A stretch of 32,692 bases of DNA. It comes from JAJDBU01 sp046756925 (GTDB lineage: Bacteria; Nitrospirota; Nitrospiria; SBBL01; JAADHI01). The stretch covers positions 1 through 32,692 of the forward strand of contig JBHHXH010000025.1 in the NCBI GenBank assembly GCA_046756925.1, read 5' to 3'. The notes beneath the pieces are model-generated. The model saw nothing but the letters and a program-made list of their open reading frames with translations. It made no database searches and was not told the origin of the DNA. Shown here piece after piece: positions 16,574 to 24,648 of this stretch. Numbering within the stretch: the stretch's first letter is position 1; each line of letters begins with the position of its first letter. The translations under genes and the position numbers were made by a program.

Positions 16574-17857
16574 TTGCGTCCTGTTTATATGATCGGCGGC
16601 GGAATCACAAAATTTAAAAAGGCGAATCCCGAATACGACTTTCGTTACATGGTGAAAGCGGCTTTCGATGCGGCGTTGGAGGACCTGCCAGACATCTCTC
16701 TAGATATGATCGACGGCAGTGTCGGTTCTTATTTCTCCGACCACTTTACCAGGCAGTTAATGGCGGCGATTATGGTGCAGGACTATCTCGGCCTTTGTCC
16801 GAAACCGTCTCGGCGCGTCGAAGGAGGCGGTGCAACCGGGGGACTGTGCTTCCAAAGCGCTTGGGAAGCGGTGGCCTCCGGGCGCATGGATGTGTGTCTG
16901 GCCTTTGGTTTCGAAACGATGTCGCATGTCAATACATGGAAGGGCAACGAATTTATTGCGCTGGCCTCCGATACCAACTTCGATTATCCGGTCGGCGGAT
17001 TTTACAGCGGATACTATGCCATGATGGTGCAGCGTCATATGCACGAATTTGGAACCACGACGGAGCAGATGGCCATGGTTTCCATCAAAAACCACGGCAA
17101 CGCCTGTTATAATCCTTACGCACAAAGCCCGAAGAGACTGACTGTTTCGGATGTACGTAACGTGGAAATGGTCGCAACACCACTCACCATGCTGGATATT
17201 TGCACCATGTCGGACGGCGCCGCAGTGGCCATTTTGGCGACTGAGGAAAAGGCGGCGTTGCTTTGCCCCAAGCCCGTAAAGATTACGGGTGTCGGCAGCG
17301 GAACCGATGCCATGCGGATGGCGGACCGGCCGCGCGGAGCAGTGCTGTTGCTTCCGCATGAAAAAAAGGAAGACTATCGAAATTTGCGGTATCCCGGCGT
17401 GCATTCATTTCGAGGGGGTAGAATGGCGGCCAAACTGGCTTACAAAATGGCCGGCATCCATGTGCCGAAAGACGAACTCGATTTTGTCGAGCTACACGAT
17501 GCATATACCTCTTCGGAGATTCAAACCTACGAAGATTTGGGATTATGCCGTTACGGCGAAGGGGGCGCATTTGTGGCATCCGGCACCCCATTTTTAAAAA
17601 ACATCGACTACGGTCTGTCACTAAAGAAGAAAGGAGAAATGCCAGTGAATCCGAGCGGAGGGCTCTTGGCCTGTGGGCATCCGGTCGGCGCCACCGGGCT
17701 CATGCAGGCCGTCTTCGCCTTTTGGCAGCTTCAAGGCAGTATCGAAAAACATCTTGGAAACGGCATGCTTCAAATCGAAAATGCAAAGCGGGGATTGATT
17801 CACAGCCATGCCGGCACCGGGACTTATATCACGGTAACAATTTTAGAACGCCCCTGA
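16574..17857 (+). CDS. Thiolase-like protein (SCP-x/acetyl-CoA acetyltransferase type) lacking the usual nucleophilic Cys
   Basis: The 427-residue thiolase fold matches the SCP-x/archaeal-type class. Landmarks are GGGITKF (8-14), HDAYTSSE (308-315) with catalytic His308, and NPSGGLLACGHPVGATG (359-375) with Cys367 and His369. In this class the nucleophile normally lies in VENACASG; here the aligned stretch is VEGGGATGG (82-90), with Gly86 where Cys is expected. A Cys follows at 92. Classic thiolysis is therefore doubtful, and another acyl-CoA reaction is possible. TTG 16574 is the start, because AAAGGAG ends 6 nt before it and the nearby ATG 16569 is out of frame and soon stopped. No DUF35 partner, common for this class, is encoded next to it. 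Confidence 0.85.
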   Translation: MRPVYMIGGGITKFKKANPEYDFRYMVKAAFDAALEDLPDISLDMIDGSVGSYFSDHFTRQLMAAIMVQDYLGLCPKPSRRVEGGGATGGLCFQSAWEAVASGRMDVCLAFGFETMSHVNTWKGNEFIALASDTNFDYPVGGFYSGYYAMMVQRHMHEFGTTTEQMAMVSIKNHGNACYNPYAQSPKRLTVSDVRNVEMVATPLTMLDICTMSDGAAVAILATEEKAALLCPKPVKITGVGSGTDAMRMADRPRGAVLLLPHEKKEDYRNLRYPGVHSFRGGRMAAKLAYKMAGIHVPKDELDFVELHDAYTSSEIQTYEDLGLCRYGEGGAFVASGTPFLKNIDYGLSLKKKGEMPVNPSGGLLACGHPVGATGLMQAVFAFWQLQGSIEKHLGNGMLQIENAKRGLIHSHAGTGTYITVTILERP

Positions 17858-17870
17858 GGTTTTGTCGAAT

Positions 17871-18248
17871 TTAAAACGAGATATTTAGAAGGTCTACCGA
17901 TCCACGGACGGAATGCTCGGATGCATCGATATCCAATTTAAGACGGGGAACATGAAAACTAAGCATGCCGTCGTTGATCTCGGCGAAGGAACGTGAAGCG
18001 GTCTTGGCGATACCGTAGACCGTGCCGAGAATCACACCCACGCCCGCTCCGACCCTCAGATCTTTTAAGTGATCGCCGGGTTTGTCTCTAAAAGCGAGAA
18101 ATGCTGCACCGACCAAGGTGCCAGTTAGCCCGCCGTAAAAACTGCTTTCGAGCACTTCCATCACCCCGTTGTTCTGCGCGCTGGCTTGGCTTGGTAGAAG
18201 GGTCGATAGGATGGAAACGAGAATCGCCGCCACTACAACGTTTTTCAT
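17871..18248 (-). CDS. Small exported glycine-zipper protein
   Basis: 125 residues with a clear signal peptide (1-24, ending ASA). Two Gly-rich hydrophobic stretches follow, GGLTGTLVGAAFLAF (39-53) and GAGVGVILGTVYGIA (67-81), like glycine-zipper segments that insert in or associate with membranes, then a polar beta-like tail. No named family is recognised. A perfect AGGAGG lies 4 nt before ATG 18248. The gene is alone: it converges on the thiolase-like gene with 13 bp between them and diverges from the SDR gene. A weak promoter candidate (TTGCTT-17-TAACAT) lies about 45 bp upstream of the start. It is probably an envelope protein of unknown role. Confidence 0.7.
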   Translation of the reverse strand: MKNVVVAAILVSILSTLLPSQASAQNNGVMEVLESSFYGGLTGTLVGAAFLAFRDKPGDHLKDLRVGAGVGVILGTVYGIAKTASRSFAEINDGMLSFHVPRLKLDIDASEHSVRGSVDLLNISF

Positions 18249-18462
18249 GGTGCCTCCTGGAATGGATTTCGCCTAAAATCGTGGCGATGTTACACGAAGC
18301 GATACGAGAAAGCAAGACAGCGTTTTAACGCAAATCACGCGCACAAATGCATCCGCCTCGACCGGGTAATCGCCTTGGTCTTGTCTGTCTGGCAACTGTA
18401 TGGTTTTCTCCAAAACCCATTGCCGATCTTGTACCTATTCATAGGAATGGAATCATTTCTAA

Positions 18463-19299
18463 ATGAAAAGACCATTGAGTGATAAAATCGCCCTCGTGAC
18501 CGGCGGGAGCCGCGGCATCGGATACGCCATCGCCGAAGCCTATCTGAGAGCAGGAGCAAGGGTGATCATTTGCGCGAGGGATAAAAAAAAACTTCAAACC
18601 GCAACCGACGATCTCCGGGGTGCCGGTGAAGTGCTTGGGATTTCCTGCGATGTGTCTCGGTTAGAATCCGTCTTTGGTTTGGTAGGAGCAATCGTAAAAC
18701 GCCATGGGAAAATAGATTTGTTGGTCAACAATGCCGCCGTTGGGATGACCTATGGCCGCGTTGCCGATATAGATCCGATACGCTGGGCCGAAGTAATTTG
18801 TACAAACTTGATCGGAACTTTTTATTGTTGCCATGCCGTCCTCCCTTATATGATGAAACAAAAGTCAGGGGGCATTATCAATTTGAAAGGATACGGTGCC
18901 GCTTTTCCATCGCCAAGGGTAACGGCCTATGGAGCCAGCAAAGCGGGAGTGAAGTCTTTTACGAGATCACTCGCTCGGGAATATAAGGATACGGGGATCT
19001 GTGTAAATCTCCTTTCGCCGGGGATTGTAAAGACTTCGCTTTTAATAAACAGGGACGCATCGGCCGAAGGGGCGGCGTACTTAGAAAGGATGCGCCCCTT
19101 CATCGATCACCTCGCGCAAGATGCCGATGATGCAGCAAGGCTTGCCGTGAAAATTGCCGAACAATCCATGCAAGGGACAACGGGGAAAGAGTTTCGCGTA
19201 CGTTCTAAGACAAGCTGGCTTTTTTCCGTAGCGGGATATGCTTTGAAACAACTGGCCAATAGAATCACTGGCAGAACGGCTCAAGATGTAAAACGATAG
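18463..19299 (+). CDS. Short-chain dehydrogenase/reductase-like protein, catalytic Ser replaced
   Basis: 278-residue Rossmann-fold SDR. The cofactor motif is TGGSRGIG (13-20), Arg39 in ICARD suggests NADP, and the structural motif is LVNNAAVG (87-94). Asn115 and the YxxxK pair Tyr156/Lys160 (TAYGASKAG) are intact. The usual catalytic Ser, 13-14 residues before the Tyr, is missing: IINLKGYGAAF has Lys142 and Gly143 there. Many classical SDRs have NISS or NLSGGG at this point. Activity may be changed or lost. The tail (250-278) has a hydrophobic helix (WLFSVAGYALKQLAN). ATG 18463 lacks a strong ribosome binding site. It converges on the pseudo-receiver gene, and its substrate is unknown. Confidence 0.88.
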   Translation: MKRPLSDKIALVTGGSRGIGYAIAEAYLRAGARVIICARDKKKLQTATDDLRGAGEVLGISCDVSRLESVFGLVGAIVKRHGKIDLLVNNAAVGMTYGRVADIDPIRWAEVICTNLIGTFYCCHAVLPYMMKQKSGGIINLKGYGAAFPSPRVTAYGASKAGVKSFTRSLAREYKDTGICVNLLSPGIVKTSLLINRDASAEGAAYLERMRPFIDHLAQDADDAARLAVKIAEQSMQGTTGKEFRVRSKTSWLFSVAGYALKQLANRITGRTAQDVKR

Positions 19300-19323
19300 A
19301 ACGGTAATCCTGCAAGGCGCTTT

Positions 19324-20820
19324 TTATGTGGATACGGATGACTTCTTTTTGTTGATATAATCTTCGAATGCTTCCTGCAAATAGTCCTTTTCTTCAAGCA
19401 AATCGGCGTCGATTCTCGATGCATAAAGTTGGCGCCCTTCTTCGATTTCTTCCTCTAGAATTTCAAAAAACCGCCCTGTGCTCACCCCCTCTTCTGCTTT
19501 GTCTTCGTTATAAATAACGATATCGGAAACGACAATACGAGCGAGCCGCTTGGCGTTTTTAACCGCTTCGGACTCCTCTTCCATTGTCGGCAGATCCTCA
19601 GCCGTCTGGGAATAAACCGTCTGTTCTAAACCGGCATCCATTTCTTCCTCTGGTGCAGCCTCGATATTTTGTTCGGGGGATTCGCCTTCGAGTCCCAATT
19701 CTTTTTTTCGATTGTGGATGGCGTCTTTAATGGCTTCTTCTAAGTAGTTGGTATGGGCACGTAGTGCTTCGGATACCCTCGATGCGTAGAGCTGGCGCCC
19801 TTCTTCGATTTCTTCTGCTAGAAGATTGTAAATATTGTCGCCCTGGATGCCTTCTGAAAATTTCTCCTCATTATAGATCACGATATCCGAAACGATAATA
19901 CGGGCAAGCCGAATGGCTTCCTCTTGTTCTTTTTGCTCTCTCCCGTCTTCTTCCGTCTCAGTTGCCATGTCTTGTGTCGGAAAGGGCTTGGGAACGTTTA
20001 ACTCCCCTTCGGGATCTTCAATATTTCCTTTGAGATGTTTTTTTATTTTATCGACCAATTCCTTCCGAAGGTAGTAGCGATCAATATAATCGTCCGCACC
20101 GTGAAGGGCAGGTGTGTAATCCCTATATTTCGTGTTTTTTTCGAACATCGATCCAACAAATATAATTTTTGTATCTTTGAGAGAAGGATGGCTTTTTAAA
20201 TCTGCGATCAGATCCATGTCTTCGTTGGTTTTCAAGGCCGTATCAATCAGGGCGATATTGGGGGGATCCATGTTGGCAGCCATTAAGGATGCCATCTCGG
20301 ATGGGATATCCAATATATGGTAGCCGGAATCTTCCAAAAGTTCTTGAACCGCTTCTTGGGTTGCTTCACCGTCCAGGCATACCAATACCTTCTCTTTATC
20401 GATATTTTGATCGTCTGAAGGAGGGGATGAATTATCTTGAGATGTCTGATGATTATCCGCCTCTACGGGATCTGCTTCAACATCTGTCGAGACGCATGTC
20501 TCGGGATCATATGAGGTGGAGGCTTCTGCCAGGCAGTCATTTTCATGTGCTGCATTTTCTTCGTCGGCATTTACATCCCGATCCTCGGGCGAAACAAGGA
20601 CATCTTCTGAATATGCTTCGGAAGAACTTTCAGAAAAACCCTCATCGATGCTAATATTGATATCTGAAGAGAGAAGGGGTTCGGACGGTCTTACAATTTC
20701 AGGCACGATTCTGACCTTTAACGTGGTGGCGCATCCGGCACACACAATATCTTGACAGCCGTCCAGGTGTTCGAGGCCAAAAGTGACTGATCCTTGGCAT
20801 GTTGGGCATTCGGTAACCAT
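19324..20820 (-). CDS. Zinc-ribbon, pseudo-receiver and tandem-repeat protein (possible signalling scaffold)
   Basis: 498 residues in four parts. Part 1 is a zinc ribbon CPTC/CAGC (Cys5, 8, 27, 30). Part 2 is a very acidic, Ser-rich linker (45-140). Part 3 is a CheY-like receiver fold (144-263) with Asp193 in the phospho-acceptor place, but one of the paired acidic residues is Leu149 and the conserved Lys is Arg248 (GADDYIDRYY), so classical phosphorylation is doubtful. Part 4 is two copies of a ~70-residue module (304-375 and 425-492) sharing RLARI(I/V)VSDIVIYNE and EEIEEGRQLYASR, joined by an acidic linker. I cannot name the module; it looks helical. AAGGAGAAAG precedes ATG 20820. The MerR-type gene ends 28 bp upstream on the same strand, so the two form one unit. 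Confidence 0.8.
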   Translation of the reverse strand: MVTECPTCQGSVTFGLEHLDGCQDIVCAGCATTLKVRIVPEIVRPSEPLLSSDINISIDEGFSESSSEAYSEDVLVSPEDRDVNADEENAAHENDCLAEASTSYDPETCVSTDVEADPVEADNHQTSQDNSSPPSDDQNIDKEKVLVCLDGEATQEAVQELLEDSGYHILDIPSEMASLMAANMDPPNIALIDTALKTNEDMDLIADLKSHPSLKDTKIIFVGSMFEKNTKYRDYTPALHGADDYIDRYYLRKELVDKIKKHLKGNIEDPEGELNVPKPFPTQDMATETEEDGREQKEQEEAIRLARIIVSDIVIYNEEKFSEGIQGDNIYNLLAEEIEEGRQLYASRVSEALRAHTNYLEEAIKDAIHNRKKELGLEGESPEQNIEAAPEEEMDAGLEQTVYSQTAEDLPTMEEESEAVKNAKRLARIVVSDIVIYNEDKAEEGVSTGRFFEILEEEIEEGRQLYASRIDADLLEEKDYLQEAFEDYINKKKSSVST

Positions 20821-20848
20821 TCTTTCTCCTTTTCCTTGAGCACAAATC

Positions 20849-21187
20849 CTATGAGGTTCTCCAGGATGCTTCAGGAAGCCGGCTGCCTCTTACCATTTCT
20901 GCAGCCCGACTTACAAAATATCCCTTGTCGGTCAGTGACTTTACTTCCTTTAGAAAATGCACATCTTCCTCGCTAAACCTTTGAGACCAACTCAATCCTT
21001 GATGTTCCATGATCGGTTTTGCCAGACCGACTAAAATCCAGTATTCGAGTTGGTAATAAGAAAGATTTAATAAGCGGCAGACTTCTTCCGAACAGTAAGT
21101 TTTTGTTTCCATTTTCAACCAATCGTAATAATAATAAAAAGAAATGAGATCTTTTGTCGACTCAAGAATGAGCAACTTATATGCCAT
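20849..21187 (-). CDS. Small MerR-family (winged-helix) DNA-binding protein
   Basis: A MerR-type N-terminal DNA-binding domain with almost nothing after it: CSEEVCRLLNLSYYQLEYWILVG is the helix-turn-helix, then a wing (RFSEEDVHFLKEVKSLTDKGYFVSRAAEMV). It lacks the long coiled-coil and effector domain of classical MerR proteins, as in BldC-like minimal members. Start choice is open: ATG 21187 (112 residues, AAGG 10 nt upstream) adds a Tyr-rich extension, whereas ATG 21112 (87 residues) gives a typical family N-terminus but lacks a site. The upstream region is strongly AT-rich and holds a partial palindrome (21254-21275) that resembles the pilus-operon repeat. Autoregulation and control of the pilus operon is a testable inference. 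Confidence 0.75.
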   Translation of the reverse strand: MAYKLLILESTKDLISFYYYYDWLKMETKTYCSEEVCRLLNLSYYQLEYWILVGLAKPIMEHQGLSWSQRFSEEDVHFLKEVKSLTDKGYFVSRAAEMVRGSRLPEASWRTS

Positions 21188-21253
21188 AAGAGTAAAGCCT
21201 TGAATATAGATTATTATATAATAATAATGAATATTTATGGGTTTGTAGCAAGG

Positions 21254-21275
21254 TAATCTGTAATCGGTTACATAG
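21254..21275 (-). promoter_or_regulatory. Candidate operator upstream of the MerR-type gene
   Basis: Read on the minus strand, CTATGTAAC-CG-ATTACA-GATTA. The core is an inverted repeat, GTAA-N4-TTAC (21260-21271). The blocks CTATGTAAC, ATTACA and GATTA are identical to those of the perfect palindrome at 5890-5921, which has two additional bases (TA) before the last block. Confidence 0.5.
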
Positions 21276-21394
21276 CTGAGAGACAAAAAATGTCACTGTC
21301 GCATGGGGGAAACGCAAAGAGAGGATGACAATGGAGTGAGTGATCGACAGAATGAATGACAAGAAGGTCGGTATGCGTCGGATCGTTCGATGGT

Positions 21395-21421
21395 TTTTAT
21401 CGAAAATGAATTTTATCGAAA
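21395..21421. repeat. Two direct copies of an 11-bp sequence after purS
   Basis: TTTTATCGAAA occurs at 21395-21405 and 21411-21421, 16 bp apart, immediately downstream of purS in the 138-bp gap before the MerR-type gene leader. Its purpose is unknown. No clear terminator hairpin accompanies it. Confidence 0.5.
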
Positions 21422-21425
21422 GAGA

Positions 21426-21674
21426 CTAGCCTTCCGATTCGAGTTCGTAACGGTATGTTTCGATCACCGTATTTGCCAGTAATTTTTCACACATTTCTTT
21501 TACCTTCCCTTCTGCAGCATCGGCCGACCCCGATTTAAGGTTGAGTTCCAAATATTTTCCGACGCGAACCCCTCCCACGTCATTAAATCCAAGTACAGAG
21601 AGCGCCTGTTCGATCGCTTTGCCTTGGGGGTCGAGTATCCCTTCTTTTAAGGAGACATAAATCTTTGCTTTCAT
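21426..21674 (-). CDS. purS: Phosphoribosylformylglycinamidine synthase subunit PurS
   Basis: The 82-residue small subunit of the three-part FGAM synthase (PurS-PurQ-PurL), which lets ammonia pass from PurQ to PurL in purine synthesis. The sequence has family hallmarks: KAKIYVSLKEGILDPQGKAIEQAL (2-25), then GFNDVGGVRVGKYLEL and CEKLLANTVIETYRYEL. Its ATG overlaps the purB stop as ATGA, and GGAGC upstream of it lies in purB, so the two are translationally coupled. Neither purQ nor purL follows here; the next genes are regulatory. Usually purS is next to purQ, so the set is split in this genome or continues elsewhere. Confidence 0.95.
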   Translation of the reverse strand: MKAKIYVSLKEGILDPQGKAIEQALSVLGFNDVGGVRVGKYLELNLKSGSADAAEGKVKEMCEKLLANTVIETYRYELESEG

Positions 21675-22981
21675 GCTTGCTCCTGGGTTTGATTAAATAC
21701 CCGGCTGTATGTAAATTCAATATGCTGCAAATATTGCCATGGATCAAAACAATCCTTCAAGTCTTGTCGGTCTGCACATTTTGATATTACGGGATGGGAT
21801 AGAATCGCATCTTTAAATGAACCGCCGTTATTGTAAACTTCCATTGCGACGGTTTGGACAATCTGATAGGCCGCTTCCCGTTTCATGCCGCTTCGAATGA
21901 GGAGAAGCAGAACTTTTTGAGAATAGACCGTTCCGCTCGTGATCGATAAGTTCTCGGCCATGCGTTTTGGATAAACCACGATACGTTCAATCAAGCGGGT
22001 AAAGCGATCCAACATGTAGTCGAGCAGGATGGTGCTGTCGGGTAGAATGACCCGTTCCACCGATGAGTGACTGATATCCCGCTCATGCCATAAGGGGACG
22101 TTTTCCAATGCAGCAGCGGCGTTGGACCGAATCAGACGGGCCAGTCCGCAGATATTTTCCGAAGCGACGGGATTGCGTTTGTGCGGCATGGAAGAAGATC
22201 CCTTTTGACCCGGTTCAAAAGGTTCTTCAGCCTCAAGGACCTCTGTTCTTTGAAGATGCCGGATCTCGGTTGCAAATTTATCCAAGCTGGTGGCGATCAT
22301 CGCAAGACATTGCATAAAATGCGCATGACGGTCTCTTTGTACGATTTGATTTGCGATCGGTTCTGGATCGAGGCCGAGAGAGGCGCAGACATCCGATTCG
22401 ATCTCAGGAGAAAGGTGGGCATAGGTGCCCATCGCCCCGGAAACCTTCCCCACAGAGATGATCTGCTTCGCTTCGCGCAAACGGGTCATGTTACGCTTTG
22501 TTTCTTCATACCAAAGGGCCAGCTTTAATCCGAATGTAATCGGTTCGCCGTGGATACCGTGAGAACGTCCGATCATTAACACTTTTTTATATTTTTCCGC
22601 TTGAAACTTAAGGACACGAAGTAAAGTGGAAAGATCTTCAATCAACAAATTCGCCGATTGCCCCATCAACAGTGCCAATGCCGTATCGAGCATGTCCGAA
22701 GACGTCATGCCCATATGAAGAAATCGTCCCGCTTCCCCAACGGATTCCGTAATGGAGGACAAAAAAGCAATGACATCGTGCTTCACTTCTGCTTCAATCG
22801 CTTCGATGCGCTCCGGACGAATCACGGCTTTCGAGCGAATTTCCTCCAAGGCCGATTGCGGCATTTCGCCTTTGCGGACCAAGACTTCGCAGACACAAAG
22901 CTCGACCTTTAGCCAAGTTCGATATTTGTTGTGTAACGACCAAATCTCGGCCATCTCCGGTCTTGAGTATCGATCGATCAT
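21671..22981 (-). CDS. purB: Adenylosuccinate lyase
   Basis: The 436-residue fumarase/aspartase-superfamily lyase acts twice in purine synthesis (SAICAR to AICAR, and adenylosuccinate to AMP). The signature GSSSMPHKRNP carries the catalytic mobile-loop Ser. GRSHGIHGEPITFGLKLALW (substrate binding) and MGMTSSDMLDTALALLM are also present. ATG 22981 follows AAGGA by about 9 nt. Its place downstream of nusB and the M17-like gene, and next to purS, puts it at the end of a riboflavin/purine operon; purC is encoded further upstream on the same strand. Length and motifs are normal. Confidence 0.96.
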   Translation of the reverse strand: MIDRYSRPEMAEIWSLHNKYRTWLKVELCVCEVLVRKGEMPQSALEEIRSKAVIRPERIEAIEAEVKHDVIAFLSSITESVGEAGRFLHMGMTSSDMLDTALALLMGQSANLLIEDLSTLLRVLKFQAEKYKKVLMIGRSHGIHGEPITFGLKLALWYEETKRNMTRLREAKQIISVGKVSGAMGTYAHLSPEIESDVCASLGLDPEPIANQIVQRDRHAHFMQCLAMIATSLDKFATEIRHLQRTEVLEAEEPFEPGQKGSSSMPHKRNPVASENICGLARLIRSNAAAALENVPLWHERDISHSSVERVILPDSTILLDYMLDRFTRLIERIVVYPKRMAENLSITSGTVYSQKVLLLLIRSGMKREAAYQIVQTVAMEVYNNGGSFKDAILSHPVISKCADRQDLKDCFDPWQYLQHIEFTYSRVFNQTQEQA

Positions 22982-23034
22982 GAGAGATCCTTGCAGGGGG
23001 GAGGGATTATGATTAACGGAGTCTGCATCATTCT

Positions 23035-23559
23035 CTAGGGCCGAATCGAGGCCTTGGGAGGAAACCGGCGGCGTATATATCGGTGTAGATGGCTTGCCCG
23101 TTCGCCTTCTTTAACGATAAAGGTCGTCACCCACGGCAAACCCGCATCCGTATCTTCCTTGCCTTCACGAAACGTTTCCAATAGCCGGATAGGGTCCAGC
23201 TCTATCGCGGCCTCGGTGTCGATGTCAACGGCAAGCGCATTTATTTTTAAGTCATCGATGACTTCATAAAGGACGGCGGACATGTCCTTGAATCGGGGAT
23301 AACCATATCGTTTGGAAGTACCGAGCCCCAGCAGGAGGATCTTCGAAACAGGGAGTTTCCCTTCAGACGCCAAGAGAATCGTTTTTCCCAGTTCACCGGA
23401 AAAACGATTCTGCATCATGACACGGGAAAGAATCCCGCCATACAGCCAGTCTATCTCACCCGCCAGACCCCGCAGCGGCCGGATATCTTCAAAACAGGTC
23501 ACTGCAAGCAGATCCGTTTGCAAGTCATTTAACTTTCCGGAAAACATCTCAATGCGCAT
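23035..23559 (-). CDS. Stand-alone leucyl aminopeptidase (M17) N-terminal-like domain protein
   Basis: 174 residues matching only the N-terminal, non-catalytic domain of leucine aminopeptidases. It begins MRIEMFSGKLNDLQTDLLAVTCFED and has the pattern GKTILLASEGKLPVSKILLLGLGTSKRYG. The peptidase domain with its metal ligands (NTDAEGRL etc.) is absent, and no remnant of it is visible after the stop, so the protein may be a genuine single-domain gene rather than a recent truncation. The domain has a macro-domain-like fold that can bind nucleotides or DNA in PepA proteins (family knowledge). ATG 23559 lies 4 nt after the nusB stop. It sits between nusB and purB in the operon. Confidence 0.78.
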   Translation of the reverse strand: MRIEMFSGKLNDLQTDLLAVTCFEDIRPLRGLAGEIDWLYGGILSRVMMQNRFSGELGKTILLASEGKLPVSKILLLGLGTSKRYGYPRFKDMSAVLYEVIDDLKINALAVDIDTEAAIELDPIRLLETFREGKEDTDAGLPWVTTFIVKEGERASHLHRYIRRRFPPKASIRP

Positions 23560-23562
23560 GGA

Positions 23563-24006
23563 TCAATTTTTCTTGATCACTTCTTCCAATGCATCGCCCT
23601 GAAGGAGGCTTTGGTGAATGCGATCCAGGATTCCGTTGATAAAGGCGCCGGAATCCTCGTTGCCGTAGCGTTTCGCAATTTCAATCGCCTCGTTGATTGT
23701 CACTTTCGGAGGAATTTCTTCCAGGTAGCACAGCTCGTAAACCGAGAAACGCAAAATATTCCGGTCGATCGTCGCCATTCTCCCTGTTGACCAATGCTCG
23801 GTATGTTTTTGAATCAAGGCATCGATGCGTGCTTGATGTTGAATCACGCCATGTACAAGGCATTCTGCAAATGCTTTAATTTGTGGCAGTGCATCTTTAT
23901 CCGACCAAAAAGAAGGTAGAATATTCTCTTTTGGGATATCATGGGTGAAATCGATTTGAAAAAGCATCTGAAGCGCATAGGCCCGTGCCTTTCGTCTAAA
24001 ACCCAT
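23563..24006 (-). CDS. nusB: Transcription antitermination factor NusB
   Basis: NusB binds boxA RNA with NusE (S10) and is needed for rRNA antitermination. Family features: GFRRKARAYALQMLFQIDF at the N-terminus and the C-terminal NRDILRFSVYELCYLEEIPPKVTINEAIEIAKRYGNEDSGAFINGILD pattern, written here in part. The frame is open to TTG 24018, but ATG 24006 has GGAG 7 nt upstream and gives 147 residues. It follows ribH with a 123-bp gap, an association (ribH-nusB) seen in many bacteria. Confidence 0.95.
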   Translation of the reverse strand: MGFRRKARAYALQMLFQIDFTHDIPKENILPSFWSDKDALPQIKAFAECLVHGVIQHQARIDALIQKHTEHWSTGRMATIDRNILRFSVYELCYLEEIPPKVTINEAIEIAKRYGNEDSGAFINGILDRIHQSLLQGDALEEVIKKN

Positions 24007-24129
24007 CACGATCTCCAATAGGGTTCATCTCGGCAAATCTTTTTTGGGGCTGGACCCGTTTCCAGGAAAAACATACGCATTGTGTCGATTTAGTAAACCC
24101 TGGTCATCATTGGGGGAGGCCTGCACGGT

Positions 24130-24648
24130 TTACTGAACGTTCTTATAAAGGTTTGCCATTTCGATGGCCGCGACCGCTGCTTCGGAACCTTTGTTGCGAT
24201 TGGCGCCGGCGCGCGCGATCGCCTGTTCAACCGAGTGTGTGGTTAAGATTCCAAAGATCACCGGCATATTCAAATCGAGAGCCACTTGGCTGATACCACG
24301 GCTTACCTCCGAGCAAATGTATTGGAAATGGGGTGTCTCCCCCTGGATCACGGCGCCAAGACAAATCAAGGCGTCGAATCGCTGCAGGCGTCCCATGTGT
24401 TGAGCCATGCCCGGTATTTCGAATGCGCCCGGCACCTTGACGAGTTCGATATTACTTGGTTTTAATCCGCATTGATTCAGCGTGCGCAGTGCGCCGTTTA
24501 GCAGCCCTTCGGTAATCGGCCGGTTAAATTGGCTCACAATGAGGCCGATTCGGAGGGAATGGCACTGCGTTCCGCCCTCCCAGGTTCTCATGTCCCGCAT
24601 GTCGGTTTCCAACAATCCGGTCTTATCCATCGGGCGATCCTCAGGCAT
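24130..24648 (-). CDS. ribH: 6,7-dimethyl-8-ribityllumazine synthase
   Basis: Condenses the ribityl-aminouracil with dihydroxybutanone phosphate, the penultimate riboflavin step. Motifs: IGLIVSQFNRPITEGLL (substrate loop), VPGAFEIP, GAVIQGETPHFQYI with the catalytic-type His, and FGILTTHSVEQAIARAG. At 172 residues it has an N-terminal extension of about 20-30 residues over typical members, so internal ATGs (M17, M20) are possible starts. The overlap of its ATG with the ribBA stop (TAATG at 24646-24650) supports 24648. It lies between ribBA and nusB. Confidence 0.95.
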   Translation of the reverse strand: MPEDRPMDKTGLLETDMRDMRTWEGGTQCHSLRIGLIVSQFNRPITEGLLNGALRTLNQCGLKPSNIELVKVPGAFEIPGMAQHMGRLQRFDALICLGAVIQGETPHFQYICSEVSRGISQVALDLNMPVIFGILTTHSVEQAIARAGANRNKGSEAAVAAIEMANLYKNVQ

